Shown: positions 42,070-51,181 of the stretch, one piece after another
How positions within the stretch are numbered: the first letter of the stretch is position 1
How the letters are laid out: the number at the start of each line of letters is the position of its first letter
Assembly: GCA_905214875.1 (NCBI GenBank)
Contig: CAJMNR010000018.1
Location: forward strand, 7,467 to 71,466
From: an uncultured bacterium
GTDB taxonomy: Bacteria > Bacillota > Clostridia > Lachnospirales > Lachnospiraceae
Reading direction: 5' to 3'
DNA: 64,000 nt
Position numbers and translations under genes: made by a program
Notes under the pieces: model-generated
What the model saw: the letters and a program-made list of their open reading frames with translations, nothing else
What the model was told of the DNA's origin: nothing
Database searches by the model: none

Positions 42070-44268
42070 ATGTCAATAACAATTGCACTTGCAGGAAATC
42101 CAAACTGCGGGAAAACAACACTGTTCAATGCGTTAACTGGTTCTAATCAATTTGTTGGAAACTGGCCAGGCGTAACAGTAGAGAAAAAAGAAGGAAGATT
42201 AAAAGGACAAAAGGATGTCAAAATCATGGATCTTCCAGGAATTTATTCTTTATCTCCATATACGTTGGAAGAAGTAGTAACTAGAAATTATTTAATCGGT
42301 GAAAAACCAGATGCTATTTTAAATATCATCGATGGAACAAATATTGAACGTAACTTGTACTTAAGCACACAGTTGATGGAACTTGGTATTCCAGTTGTAA
42401 TGGCCGTTAATATGATGGACCTTGTAAAGAAAAACGGAGATTTCATACATATCGATAAATTAAGCAAAGCGCTTGGTTGTGAGGTAGTTGAAATTTCAGC
42501 ATTAAAAGGAACTGGAATCAAAGAAGCTGCTGAAAAAGCAGTAGAGGTTGCACGTAGGAAAGATAAGATGCTTTCCGTACATTCTTTCTCCGATGAAGTA
42601 GAAAGCGTACTAGATAAAATCAGCGAAAAACTAGCGTTAGATGTTGCAGAAGAACAAAAAAGATTCTTCTCCATTAAGTTGTTAGAACGTGATGAAAAAA
42701 TCAGCAATCTGTTAGAGTTCGTTCCTGACGTGCACGAAGAGATTAACTGGATTGAAGAGGAAATGGATGATGATACAGAGAGTATCATTACAAATGAGCG
42801 CTATGTTTATATCTCTTCCATCATAAAGTCTTGTTATGAGAAACGAAACAAAGAAAAGCATAGCTTATCTGATAAGATTGATCAAATTGTTACAAATAGA
42901 ATTTTGGCACTTCCAATCTTCACAGCAATTATGTTCTTTGTATATTACATTTCTGTAACGACAGTAGGAACATGGGCAACTGACTGGGCAAATGATGGCG
43001 TGTTTGGAGAGGGATGGAGCCTATTTGGCATGGATATCCCAGGAATCCCAGGTCTCGTAGAATCAGCCTTACAGGCAATTGGCTGTGCAGACTGGTTACA
43101 AGGTCTTGTAGTAGATGGTATTGTCGGTGGTGTCGGTGCTGTATTAGGATTTGTACCACAGATGTTAATCCTATTCTTATTTTTAGCATTCCTTGAAGCA
43201 TGTGGATATATGGCACGTGTTGCATTTATCATGGATAGAGTATTTCGTAAGTTCGGATTATCCGGAAAATCCTTTATCCCAATGTTAATCGGAAGTGGTT
43301 GTGGCGTGCCAGGAATCATGGCATCCCGTACGATTGAAAATGAAAGAGACCGTAAGATGACAATTATGACAACAACATTTATTCCATGTGGCGCAAAGTT
43401 ACCAATCATTGCGTTAATCGCAGGTGCATTATTTGACGGTGCATGGTGGGTTGCACCAAGTGCATATTTTGTTGGAATCATGGCAGTTATCGTTTCTGGA
43501 ATCTTCTTAAAGAAAACAAAGTTATTTGCAGGAGATCCAGCACCATTCGTAATGGAATTACCAGCTTACCATATGCCAACAGTGAAGAATATCTTACGAA
43601 GCATGTGGGAAAGAGCAGCTTCCTTCGTAAAGAAGGCTGGAACAATTATCTTATTATCTTCCGTCGTAATCTGGTTCTTACAGAACTTTGGATTTGAAAA
43701 TGGAGCAATACAAATGGTGGAAGACATGGATAAGAGCTTCCTTGCAGCAGTTGGCAGCATAATCGCACCAATCTTTGCACCACTTGGATGGGGAAATTGG
43801 AAGTTTGCATCTGCAGCAATCACTGGTCTTATTGCAAAAGAAAACGTAGTTGGTACGTTTGGTGTGCTTTATGGATTTGGCGAAGTAGCAGAAGACGGTG
43901 CTGAAATCTGGGGCAGTCTTGCAAGCAGTGTAACAGCAGCAGCGGCTTATTCCTTCTTAGTATTTAACTTATTGTGTGCACCATGTTTTGCAGCTATGGG
44001 TGCAATCAAACGTGAAATGAATAATAGAAAATGGTTCTGGTTCGCAATCGGATACCAGACAGGTTTTGCTTATGTAGTATCTTTCTTGATTTATCAAGTT
44101 GGTACGCTTATGACAAAAGGAGAAATTACTTTCGGAACAGTTGCAGTCGTTGCATTACTTATCGTAATCGTAGCAGCAATCGTTAGAAAGATGGTAAATG
44201 ATAAAAAAGCAGGAAAATCCGTACAATGCGGATGTGACTGCGATGGATGCGGTGGAGGATGCCACTAA
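42070..44268 (+). CDS. feoB: Ferrous iron transporter FeoB with Cys-rich tail
   Basis: 732 residues. The G domain has G1 GNPNCGKTT (residues 9-17), G3 DLPGIYSL and G4 NMMD; the membrane domain has the classic Gate motifs GSGCGVPGIM and FIPCGAKLPI. The last 20 residues (GKSVQCGCDCDGCGGGCH) form a Cys-rich tail like the separate FeoB-associated Cys-rich protein, here fused. Transports Fe2+ into the cell. It lies 30 nt after feoA2 and 24 nt before a Fur-family gene, all under the Fur-flanked promoter. Confidence 0.96.
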   Translation: MSITIALAGNPNCGKTTLFNALTGSNQFVGNWPGVTVEKKEGRLKGQKDVKIMDLPGIYSLSPYTLEEVVTRNYLIGEKPDAILNIIDGTNIERNLYLSTQLMELGIPVVMAVNMMDLVKKNGDFIHIDKLSKALGCEVVEISALKGTGIKEAAEKAVEVARRKDKMLSVHSFSDEVESVLDKISEKLALDVAEEQKRFFSIKLLERDEKISNLLEFVPDVHEEINWIEEEMDDDTESIITNERYVYISSIIKSCYEKRNKEKHSLSDKIDQIVTNRILALPIFTAIMFFVYYISVTTVGTWATDWANDGVFGEGWSLFGMDIPGIPGLVESALQAIGCADWLQGLVVDGIVGGVGAVLGFVPQMLILFLFLAFLEACGYMARVAFIMDRVFRKFGLSGKSFIPMLIGSGCGVPGIMASRTIENERDRKMTIMTTTFIPCGAKLPIIALIAGALFDGAWWVAPSAYFVGIMAVIVSGIFLKKTKLFAGDPAPFVMELPAYHMPTVKNILRSMWERAASFVKKAGTIILLSSVVIWFLQNFGFENGAIQMVEDMDKSFLAAVGSIIAPIFAPLGWGNWKFASAAITGLIAKENVVGTFGVLYGFGEVAEDGAEIWGSLASSVTAAAAYSFLVFNLLCAPCFAAMGAIKREMNNRKWFWFAIGYQTGFAYVVSFLIYQVGTLMTKGEITFGTVAVVALLIVIVAAIVRKMVNDKKAGKSVQCGCDCDGCGGGCH

Positions 44269-44292
44269 GCATAGAGTTTTTTTGGAGGAAAA

Positions 44293-44694
44293 ATGCAAAA
44301 AGAAAGTATTGTTAATAAATTAAAAGAGAGCGGATGTCGTATTACAAAGCAGCGTATGCTTATGTTAGATATTATCTTAGAGGAAGATTGTTCTTGTTGT
44401 AAGGAAATCTATTATAAGGCAGCAAAGCAAGATGATGGCATTGGTCTTGCCACGGTATATCGTTTTTTAAATACACTAGAAGAAATCGGTGCAATCAGCC
44501 GTAATAATTTATATCAAGTGCCATGTGAGCAGTCATGTATGTTAAACAATGCATGCGAGGTCGTACTTGATGACAATACGAGATATGAGTTGTCTGCCAA
44601 GGAGTGGAATAAGATTGTAACAGCTGGATTAGCAGCCTGTGGCTATTCAACAGACAGACAGGTTGTATCGATAATAGCAGATAAAAAAGTATAG
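44293..44694 (+). CDS. Fur-family transcriptional regulator
   Basis: 133 residues with the Fur winged helix (CRITKQRMLMLDIIL, GIGLATVYRFLNTLEEIGAI) and a short C-terminal part with Cys residues (PCEQSCMLNNACEVVL) in place of the usual HHHH/CxxC regulatory sites. Being last in the feo operon, it may sense iron or zinc and act on the feo sites or on the zinc operator at 37682. Which metal it senses cannot be told from sequence. Confidence 0.85.
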   Translation: MQKESIVNKLKESGCRITKQRMLMLDIILEEDCSCCKEIYYKAAKQDDGIGLATVYRFLNTLEEIGAISRNNLYQVPCEQSCMLNNACEVVLDDNTRYELSAKEWNKIVTAGLAACGYSTDRQVVSIIADKKV

Positions 44695-44704
44695 ATAAAA
44701 TGTT

Positions 44705-44745
44705 AAGAGGATACCACATCTTTCATGTTGTGTATCCTCTTTTTC
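44705..44745 (+). terminator. Terminator of the feo operon
   Basis: AAGAGGATAC and GTATCCTCTT form a 10-bp stem with a partly paired loop, followed by TTTTC and more T. Confidence 0.85.
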
Positions 44746-44790
44746 TTTTTTATAATAGAATCATTAGGGTTAAAATACAAGGAGATAAAA

Positions 44791-46080
44791 ATGAAGTTAT
44801 ATAAAAAGAAATTACCTCCAGTCGGGATGCGTATCATAAAGTCAGCCCTGGGGGTATTTTTAGGTTTTATCATTTACTTTTTGCGTGGTAAGCAAGGGGC
44901 ACCATTTTATACGGCACTGTCCGTGATATGGTGTGTGAGAGCATATCCACATGAAGCAAAGGCTATGGCAAAACAACGTACGATCGGCACTTTCCTTGGC
45001 GGTTTCTTTGGTCTTATCATGATTATGATTGAATTGTATAGCGGACTTCAATATGGAGATTTCGTACGCTATTTATTAATATCGTTGTTAATCATTCCGT
45101 TATTATATTCTACCGTTATTCTAGAGAAGAAGAATGCATCGTATTTTGCATGTGTTGTTTATTTAAGTATTGCAGTGCTTCATATTACGGATGAAAATCC
45201 ATATATTTTTGTACTAAATAGAGTCTTTGATACGCTGATTGGTATTGGCATCGCACTTGTCCTTACCACATTTCAGCTTCCAAAAAAAAGAGATACGGAA
45301 ACATTATTTGTATCCGGAATCGACAATACGCTATTTACCAATACGCAAGCGTTGTCTCCATATAGCAAGGTAGAACTGAACCGAATGCTTGATGATGGCG
45401 CGAACTTTACAGTGGCCACGATGCGTACGCCGGCATCTATCGTAGAGTCGTTACGAGATATTAGGTTAAGACTTCCGGTCATTGCGATGGACGGAGCAGT
45501 ATTATTCGATTGTAGAGAAAATCGTTATCTTGAAAAAGAGGAAATGCCTTACGAAGAGGCAGCGAAGATCCTTGCATTTATTAATGAAAAGGGATATCAT
45601 GTGTTTTCGAATGTCATAATTGAAGATATGTGGGCAATCTATTATCAAGAGCTTGTAAATGCTGCAGAAGTGAAGATTTACAACACTCATCGCATTTCTC
45701 CATATCGTAATTATATAAAGACAACCCTTCCGGAAGGGAAAAATGTTGTCTACTTCATGTTAGTGGATGAGAAAGAACGAGTGGAAGCCTTATATGAGGA
45801 GCTAGAGAAAGCTGGTTATACGGAAAAATTCAAAGTTTTAAAATATGAGTCCAAAGACTATAATGGATTTATGTATATCAAGATTTATCACAAAAATGCA
45901 ACAAAAGAAAATATGTTGCACAAGTTACAGGAACAGACTGGTCTTAGGAAGGTTGTGACCTTCGGAAGCATACCAGGTAAGAGCGACGTTGTCGTGACTG
46001 GGGAAAATCCAAATGAAGTTGTCCGCAATCTGAAAAAACGTTTTGAGTGCAGTATATTTTCCAAAAAATACAATGAGTAG
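44791..46080 (+). CDS. FUSC/aromatic acid exporter-like membrane domain fused to HAD-like domain
   Basis: 429 residues from ATG 44791 (ribosome binding site AAGGAG). Residues 8-165 are an ArAE/FUSC-type membrane domain (MRIIKSALGVFLGFIIYFLR, PFYTALSVIWCVRAYP, RTIGTFLGGFFGLI). Residues 170-429 follow Cof-type HAD hydrolases (IDNTLFTNTQALSPYSKVEL, VIAMDGAVLF, NPNEVVRNL), but motif I reads S-G-I-D-N-T at 175-180, where active enzymes have D-x-D; the nucleophilic Asp is Gly176. The HAD part is therefore probably a sensor or regulator. Followed by an EamA transporter 11 nt on. Confidence 0.8.
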   Translation: MKLYKKKLPPVGMRIIKSALGVFLGFIIYFLRGKQGAPFYTALSVIWCVRAYPHEAKAMAKQRTIGTFLGGFFGLIMIMIELYSGLQYGDFVRYLLISLLIIPLLYSTVILEKKNASYFACVVYLSIAVLHITDENPYIFVLNRVFDTLIGIGIALVLTTFQLPKKRDTETLFVSGIDNTLFTNTQALSPYSKVELNRMLDDGANFTVATMRTPASIVESLRDIRLRLPVIAMDGAVLFDCRENRYLEKEEMPYEEAAKILAFINEKGYHVFSNVIIEDMWAIYYQELVNAAEVKIYNTHRISPYRNYIKTTLPEGKNVVYFMLVDEKERVEALYEELEKAGYTEKFKVLKYESKDYNGFMYIKIYHKNATKENMLHKLQEQTGLRKVVTFGSIPGKSDVVVTGENPNEVVRNLKKRFECSIFSKKYNE

Positions 46081-46091
46081 GAGATTATAGT

Positions 46092-46961
46092 ATGACACAA
46101 AAGAATAAAGGCATTTTATGTATCCTTATGGCTGCGTTTTTCTTTGCAGTCATGAATATTTGCGTAAAGGCTGCAGGTGACTTGCCATTTATACAAAAGA
46201 GTTTCTTCCGTAATTTAATTGCAATGATATTTGCAGCATCGATTCTAATTAAGAGTAATGCATCATTTCGTTGGAAAAAGGGAAATCTTCCAATCTTGTT
46301 ATTACGCTCTACCTTTGGGTTCTTAGGAATCTTAGGTAACTTTTATGCCGTTGATCATTTAGTAGTGGCAGATGCCTCTATGTTAAATAAGATGTCTCCA
46401 TTTTTCGGAATCATCTTCTCTGCAATTCTTTTAAAAGAGAAATGCAGCTTACGTCAGGCAATGGCAGTTATCATTGCATTTATCGGTGGCTTATTTGTAA
46501 TAAAGCCAACCTTCGCCAATATGGAATTGGTAGCTTCCTTAGCAGGATTTGGCGGCGGTATGGCAGCAGGACTTGCGTATACGCTTGTTCGTATGTTGGG
46601 AAAGAGAAAAGAACATGGACCATATATCGTATTTTTCTTTTCTGCATTTTCTTCCATCGTTACATTGCCATATCTGCTTCTTCACTTTGCACCAATGTCA
46701 GGAACACAGCTTGCATGGCTGTTAGGTGCAGGTCTTGCAGCAGCAGGAGGGCAGTTCGCGATTACAAACGCATATTGCTTTGCACCAGCGAAAGATATCT
46801 CTATCTATGATTATTCACAGATTATCTTTTCCGCTGTGTTAGGATTTATTTTCTTCGGACAAGTGCCAGATGTGTATAGTGTGATTGGTTATGTGATTAT
46901 AATAAGCATGGCAGTCTATATCTTCTTATATAACAGAAGCACGTCAAAAAAAGAGAAGTAA
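46092..46961 (+). CDS. EamA/DMT family transporter
   Basis: 289 residues, ten membrane helices in two EamA repeats (GILCILMAAFFFAVMNICVK; IMAVIIAFIGGLFVIKP-like closing of repeat one; second half ending in GYVIIISMAVYIFLYN). The family exports amino acids, nucleosides or drugs; the substrate is not evident. AGGAGA lies before the ATG. Probably an operon with the FUSC/HAD gene and the next gene. Confidence 0.9.
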   Translation: MTQKNKGILCILMAAFFFAVMNICVKAAGDLPFIQKSFFRNLIAMIFAASILIKSNASFRWKKGNLPILLLRSTFGFLGILGNFYAVDHLVVADASMLNKMSPFFGIIFSAILLKEKCSLRQAMAVIIAFIGGLFVIKPTFANMELVASLAGFGGGMAAGLAYTLVRMLGKRKEHGPYIVFFFSAFSSIVTLPYLLLHFAPMSGTQLAWLLGAGLAAAGGQFAITNAYCFAPAKDISIYDYSQIIFSAVLGFIFFGQVPDVYSVIGYVIIISMAVYIFLYNRSTSKKEK

Positions 46962-46985
46962 GGAATTAAAGGAGAAACAGTTTAT

Positions 46986-47336
46986 ATGTTATTTTTAGAA
47001 TATCCAAAATGTACAACTTGTAAAAAGGCAAAGAAATGGTTAGATGACCATAATGTGTCCTATGAGGATCGTGATATCAAATTAGAAAACCCAACAGAGG
47101 AAGAGTTAACGAATTGGTATGCGAAGAGTGGAATGCCTCTTAAGAAGTTTTTTAATACAAGTGGTCTTGTGTATAAAGAATTACAATTAAAAGATAAACT
47201 TCCTACGATGTCAGAAGAGGAGCAAATCAAGCTTCTTGCAACAGATGGCATGTTAGTAAAACGTCCGTTAATCATTGGCGAAGATTTTGTCTTAATTGGA
47301 TTCAAGGAAGCGGATTGGGAAGCTAAGTTAGTATAG
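46986..47336 (+). CDS. ArsC/Spx family thioredoxin-fold protein
   Basis: 116 residues, thioredoxin-like ArsC fold: LEYPKCTTCKKAKKWLDDH with the redox pair Cys9/Cys12 and the C-terminal KRPLIIGEDFVLIGF. The CxxC places it nearer Spx/MgsR or YffB than classic arsenate reductase, but it lacks a nearby ars operon, and residues for RNA polymerase binding cannot be judged. Cytoplasmic. Spx-like regulator or glutaredoxin-type reductase are both possible. Confidence 0.82.
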   Translation: MLFLEYPKCTTCKKAKKWLDDHNVSYEDRDIKLENPTEEELTNWYAKSGMPLKKFFNTSGLVYKELQLKDKLPTMSEEEQIKLLATDGMLVKRPLIIGEDFVLIGFKEADWEAKLV

Positions 47337-47362
47337 TAGTTGTAACGCAATTGCATAGGAAT

Positions 47363-47406
47363 AAAAAGAACCGCCAATGTCATGTTATGACCTTGCGGTT
47401 CTTTTT
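47363..47406. terminator. Bidirectional terminator
   Basis: AAAAAGAACCGC pairs with GCGGTTCTTTTT, with an inner GTCAT/ATGAC stem. A and T runs flank it, so it can serve both the ArsC-like gene and the convergent bicupin gene. Confidence 0.88.
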
Positions 47407-47408
47407 CG

Positions 47409-48713
47409 TTATTTATAAACGTCGCTTGTTCCAGCTTTGAACTCTTTCTTTTTATAATCAAAGTTTTTAAAGTATTTTACATTCTGTGGAGTGTTATTTG
47501 CAGGTGGGAACTCAAAGCCTTTGTATTTCACAATTGGACAGCTTTCTTTCTTGATGTTGTCTAAGAATTCGTCGGATAAGTTTAAGACACTCTTTACAAC
47601 TTCTTTTGGAGTCATAGCAATCCATTGGGCAAGTGAGATATCAGCAAAATGCTCGCTGTTGAAGAATTCTAGGAAAATAAGGTCTTCTGTTCCTGTATTT
47701 TGGACATAGTGGAATCCTCCCATTGGAACATAGCCGACATCGCCTGCATGGTAGTTGAATGTTCTGGCTTTAGGACCTGGCATGAATACAGTCATCCTAG
47801 CTTCGCCTTGAACATAATATTGGAATTCATCTTGGTTGGAATGCCAGTGAATCTCACGCATAGCGCCTGGTTTAATAACGCAGCGGGCACATGAAACAGT
47901 AGTGCAGGCTGGGAAATTATGATGGTCTAAGATCTGAACGGTTCCTCCTTCACAGACAATTGGTTCGACATTGATTAATTCGTGTTTGTAAGTGTTAGGA
48001 ACTTCACCATAAGGTGATTTTACTGTCTGTGATTCAATTGGACCTGGGTCTCCACCGTCTGTGATATAGACTTCAGCTTTTGGAATATCCTTAAAGGTAT
48101 CTTCTGGTACACCAAAGTTTGCAGATAAGACATCCATTGGCATATGAGAAAATAGTTCACTGATGGAGAAGGTATTGTCTTCGGAATACATGCCTTTATC
48201 AAAGAGCATTAAGAACTCGCAGCCTTCATGAAGGCCCTGGATGGAGTGAGGAATATTTTTAGGGAATATCCAGCCCTCTCCTGGCTTACAGTCAGCAATA
48301 AATGTACGTCCGCGTTCATCTACGGCAGTAACTCTTGCACCTCCGACCAAAACATAGCCGAATTCTGATTGCTGGTGGGAGTGCATCTCACGCACACCAG
48401 GAGACAGATTCATGTCCACAATGGCAAAGGTGTCACTGATTGGAAGCTCACGTTTTGTAATCTCTCTAGACCAACCACCTGGCTTTAATGTCATATGCGC
48501 ATCTGAGAAAGAATACCGCATATTATGAAGAAGTCCAAAGTCAGTTGCAGGTGGTACAAGAATGTCAGGATTTAGGCGATCTTTAGGAAGACTCCTAGGT
48601 CCTAAATCAAGAGCACCGGCACCATCGCTTCGAATAGGTTCCGGCTGGTTTGCTTCTTTTAGTTGGTCTAATTTTTCTTGTAGTCGTTCTTGGTAATGGC
48701 GATTCATATCCAT
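47409..48713 (-). CDS. Bicupin oxalate decarboxylase family protein
   Basis: 434 residues with two cupin domains. Cupin 1 (EMHSHQQSEFGYVLVG ... IPHSIQG) and cupin 2 (EIHWHSNQDEFQYYVQG ... GGFHYVQN) each carry the His-His-Glu-His manganese set. The lid segment of cupin 1 reads MYSEDNTFSISELF, keeping the Glu that in OxdC's SENS lid is the proton donor. This fits oxalate decarboxylase (oxalate to formate and CO2) rather than oxidase. No signal peptide. Monocistronic, AGGAGGTAA before the ATG. It faces away from the alcohol dehydrogenase gene. Confidence 0.9.
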   Translation of the reverse strand: MDMNRHYQERLQEKLDQLKEANQPEPIRSDGAGALDLGPRSLPKDRLNPDILVPPATDFGLLHNMRYSFSDAHMTLKPGGWSREITKRELPISDTFAIVDMNLSPGVREMHSHQQSEFGYVLVGGARVTAVDERGRTFIADCKPGEGWIFPKNIPHSIQGLHEGCEFLMLFDKGMYSEDNTFSISELFSHMPMDVLSANFGVPEDTFKDIPKAEVYITDGGDPGPIESQTVKSPYGEVPNTYKHELINVEPIVCEGGTVQILDHHNFPACTTVSCARCVIKPGAMREIHWHSNQDEFQYYVQGEARMTVFMPGPKARTFNYHAGDVGYVPMGGFHYVQNTGTEDLIFLEFFNSEHFADISLAQWIAMTPKEVVKSVLNLSDEFLDNIKKESCPIVKYKGFEFPPANNTPQNVKYFKNFDYKKKEFKAGTSDVYK

Positions 48714-48904
48714 AATGTTACCTCCTTAACATTTATTATGGGATAGTGTGTGTAAAATGGAAAATCTTATACATGATTACAAAATATATAAATATGCCCA
48801 AAATTTCGTCAAAATTTTATTACAATTTACCTTGAAGAAAATAGTAATATGTAATATGAGTATGTAAATCAATTAATACAAAAGAATATAAGGAGGTTTA
48901 TAGT

Positions 48905-50077
48905 ATGAGTTTTAATTTTTATGTTCCAACAAGAATTCTATATGGTGAGGGGCAGGTAAATCATCTTGCAGAACAAGCCTTACCAGGGAAAAAGGCTGCA
49001 ATTGTCATTTCAAATGGTAAATCGACAAGAGCAAATGGATACTTAGACCGAGTGGAAGAACAGCTGACAAAAGCAGGAGTTGAGTATGTCCTGTTTGATC
49101 AAGTAGAAGCAAATCCACTAAAGAAGACGGTAATGGCTGGGGCAGCATTTGTAAAAGAAAATGGCTGTGATTTTGTTGTTGCATTAGGTGGAGGATCCGT
49201 TATGGATGCGTCTAAAGCAATTTCTTTGATGGTAACGAATGAAGGCGATTATTGGGATTATGTAGATGCAGGAAGCGGAAAGGCAAAGCCAATTGAGAAT
49301 AAGCCTCTTCCAGTTGTAGCAATTACAACAACTGCAGGAACAGGTTCTGAAGCAGATCCATGGTCTGTTATTACCCATGAGACAAATCACGAAAAGATTG
49401 GTTTCGGTTCTGAATTAATGTTCCCAGTCTTATCAATCGTTGATCCTGAATTAATGATGACAGTTCCAAAGAAATATACTGCATATCAGGGATTTGACGC
49501 ATTATTCCACAGCACGGAAGGTTACATAGCAAGTGTTGCAAATGAAATGAGCGACATGTATGCATTAAAAGCAATAGAAAGCGTTTCACGCAATTTAAAA
49601 GAAGCTGTAAATGACGGCTCAAATAAAAAAGCAAGAGCAGCAGTAGCATTTGGTAATACGTTATCAGGAATCGTAATGAGCGTTGGAGCAATTACTTCTG
49701 AACATTCCTTAGAGCATGCCATGAGTGCTTTTCATCAGGAACTTCCACATGGAGCAGGCCTTATTATGATCAGTAAAGCATATTACACACATTTCGTGAA
49801 AAATGCACCAGAGTTAAAAGATCGTTTTATCGCCATGGCAAAAGCAATGGGAAAAGAAGATGCAACAAGTCCAATGGACTTTATAGTTGCATTAGAAGAA
49901 CTTCAGATTGCATGTGGAGTAACGGACTTAAAGATGTCTGATTACGGAATCAAACCAGAAGAATTTAAGACACTTGCAGTAAATGCAAAAGAGACAATGG
50001 GAGGATTATTCTTATGTGACCGCATTGAGTTATCCATTGATGATTGTATTGCAATTTATGAAGCGTCATATAAATAG
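48905..50077 (+). CDS. Iron-containing alcohol dehydrogenase
   Basis: 390 residues, group III (Fe-ADH) fold: NAD(P)-binding GGGSVMDASKAI, TTTAGTGSEADPW, and the iron ligands Asp (VDPELM), His (FDALFHSTEG), His (SLEHAMS) and His (LPHGAGL). It interconverts alcohols and aldehydes (butanol dehydrogenase, propanediol dehydrogenase and lactaldehyde reductase are close relatives); the substrate cannot be fixed. AAGGAGG precedes the ATG and a strong terminator follows. Confidence 0.93.
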   Translation: MSFNFYVPTRILYGEGQVNHLAEQALPGKKAAIVISNGKSTRANGYLDRVEEQLTKAGVEYVLFDQVEANPLKKTVMAGAAFVKENGCDFVVALGGGSVMDASKAISLMVTNEGDYWDYVDAGSGKAKPIENKPLPVVAITTTAGTGSEADPWSVITHETNHEKIGFGSELMFPVLSIVDPELMMTVPKKYTAYQGFDALFHSTEGYIASVANEMSDMYALKAIESVSRNLKEAVNDGSNKKARAAVAFGNTLSGIVMSVGAITSEHSLEHAMSAFHQELPHGAGLIMISKAYYTHFVKNAPELKDRFIAMAKAMGKEDATSPMDFIVALEELQIACGVTDLKMSDYGIKPEEFKTLAVNAKETMGGLFLCDRIELSIDDCIAIYEASYK

Positions 50078-50090
50078 AATTAAAAATATG

Positions 50091-50121
50091 AAAAGGGCGT
50101 CCTTGTGGGACGCCCTTTTTT
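50091..50121 (+). terminator. Terminator after the alcohol dehydrogenase
   Basis: AAAAGGGCGTCC pairs with GGACGCCCTTTT around TTGTG, followed by more T. Confidence 0.93.
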
Positions 50122-50128
50122 TATTTAC

Positions 50129-50215
50129 GCGAGCAACGAGCCAAAGTCCTGCTTACATGACCTTGGCGACTGCCACGATAACGAGAGAAACTCGCAGAGC
50201 GTGTTTCTTCTCGTT
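50129..50215. repeat. Repeat family C with hairpin
   Basis: GCGAGCAACGAGCCAAAG follows the terminator directly; further on AACGAGAGAAAC and GTTTCTTCTCGTT (50180-50215) form a long hairpin with an inner TCGC/GCG(T) stem. GCGAG near the left also matches CTCGC at 50191. Related sequences lie at 37629 and 58139. Confidence 0.5.
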
Positions 50216-50274
50216 GCAAATTATAATGTGAAGTACATTGTGATAAAGCATGCTATGAGAAAAATATATCTACA

Positions 50275-51009
50275 TTATCTAAAACATATATGGCAAGCGG
50301 TATAGCCTCTTGCCTTAGCATCCTTTAGTGATATTTTGATTTTACTTCTTCTTAAACTAGTGCAGCTACTTTTGTGATATTTATTACCAGTTTTCGTTAT
50401 GTATACTGTGTTACTAACGGCTGGTTTTTTTATAGTGACCTTACACTTATATGTTTTGCCACTCGCAAGTTTTGCAGTAATTGTTGCAGTTCCGGCCTTT
50501 TTGGCAGATACAAGTCCTTTACTGCTAACGGTAGCAATAGACTTGTTTGACGAACTCCATGTAATCTTTTGAGTGTTTCCTGAGAGTGATAGCTTTTTCG
50601 TTTTGCCAGTATTCAGAGTTGCAGAAGCGGAGCTTATCTTAGGTGTCTCTACTTTTATGGCGCATTTTAACTTCTTACTTCCTACTTTTGCAGTAATGGT
50701 AGCCTTACCTTTTCCTTTGGCAGTGACTTTTCCTTTCTTATTAACAGAAGCAATCTTGCTATTTGATGATGACCATGAAACAGTACTACCAGCATTTTTT
50801 ATTTTTAGCGTTATTGATTGATTTTTCACTAAAGTATAGCTTGTTTTACTAATTGTAGGGGTTACATTTTTGCTTGAAGATAAGATGCTTACTTCTGCCT
50901 GTTGGTATGCATTTTTCTGATCGGCGCCCAATACTGTTGGTGTACAGAGAGTGAAAACAAGAATTAAAGATAGTAAAAATGCATTAATAAATCGAGGGTT
51001 GTTTTTCAT
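50275..51009 (-). CDS. Secreted protein with two Big_2 domains
   Basis: 244 residues: signal peptide (about 1-30), two Big_2 Ig-like domains (VSWSSSNSKIASVNKKGKVT and ITWSSSNKSIATVSSKGLVS as core strands) and a C-terminal motif KYHKSSCTSLRRSKIKISL, then ARGYTACHIC, a His/Cys metal-binding-like module seen at the end of many surface proteins. No enzyme domain. ATG 51009 is chosen for the GGAAAGGGAA ribosome site and the proper signal peptide; upstream in-frame ATGs would spoil it. Confidence 0.82.
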   Translation of the reverse strand: MKNNPRFINAFLLSLILVFTLCTPTVLGADQKNAYQQAEVSILSSSKNVTPTISKTSYTLVKNQSITLKIKNAGSTVSWSSSNSKIASVNKKGKVTAKGKGKATITAKVGSKKLKCAIKVETPKISSASATLNTGKTKKLSLSGNTQKITWSSSNKSIATVSSKGLVSAKKAGTATITAKLASGKTYKCKVTIKKPAVSNTVYITKTGNKYHKSSCTSLRRSKIKISLKDAKARGYTACHICFR

Positions 51010-51109
51010 AGTATTTCCCTTTCCTAAAACTTTTTTGTAGTTCATCAGCATTTGCCTTTCTATTATAGCATGAATTAATTCTAATGAGAAATTCTCTCGT
51101 TTATGCATA

Positions 51110-51138
51110 TTGCTTTCTAATAAATATTAGGTTATACT
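51110..51138 (+). promoter_or_regulatory. Promoter for DUF3793-flavodoxin
   Basis: TTGCTT at 51110-51115 and TATACT at 51133-51138, spacer 17 nt. Confidence 0.6.
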
Positions 51139-51181
51139 AATGGCAGTTAGAAAAGACTAACACATAAAAAGGGAGATAAGT

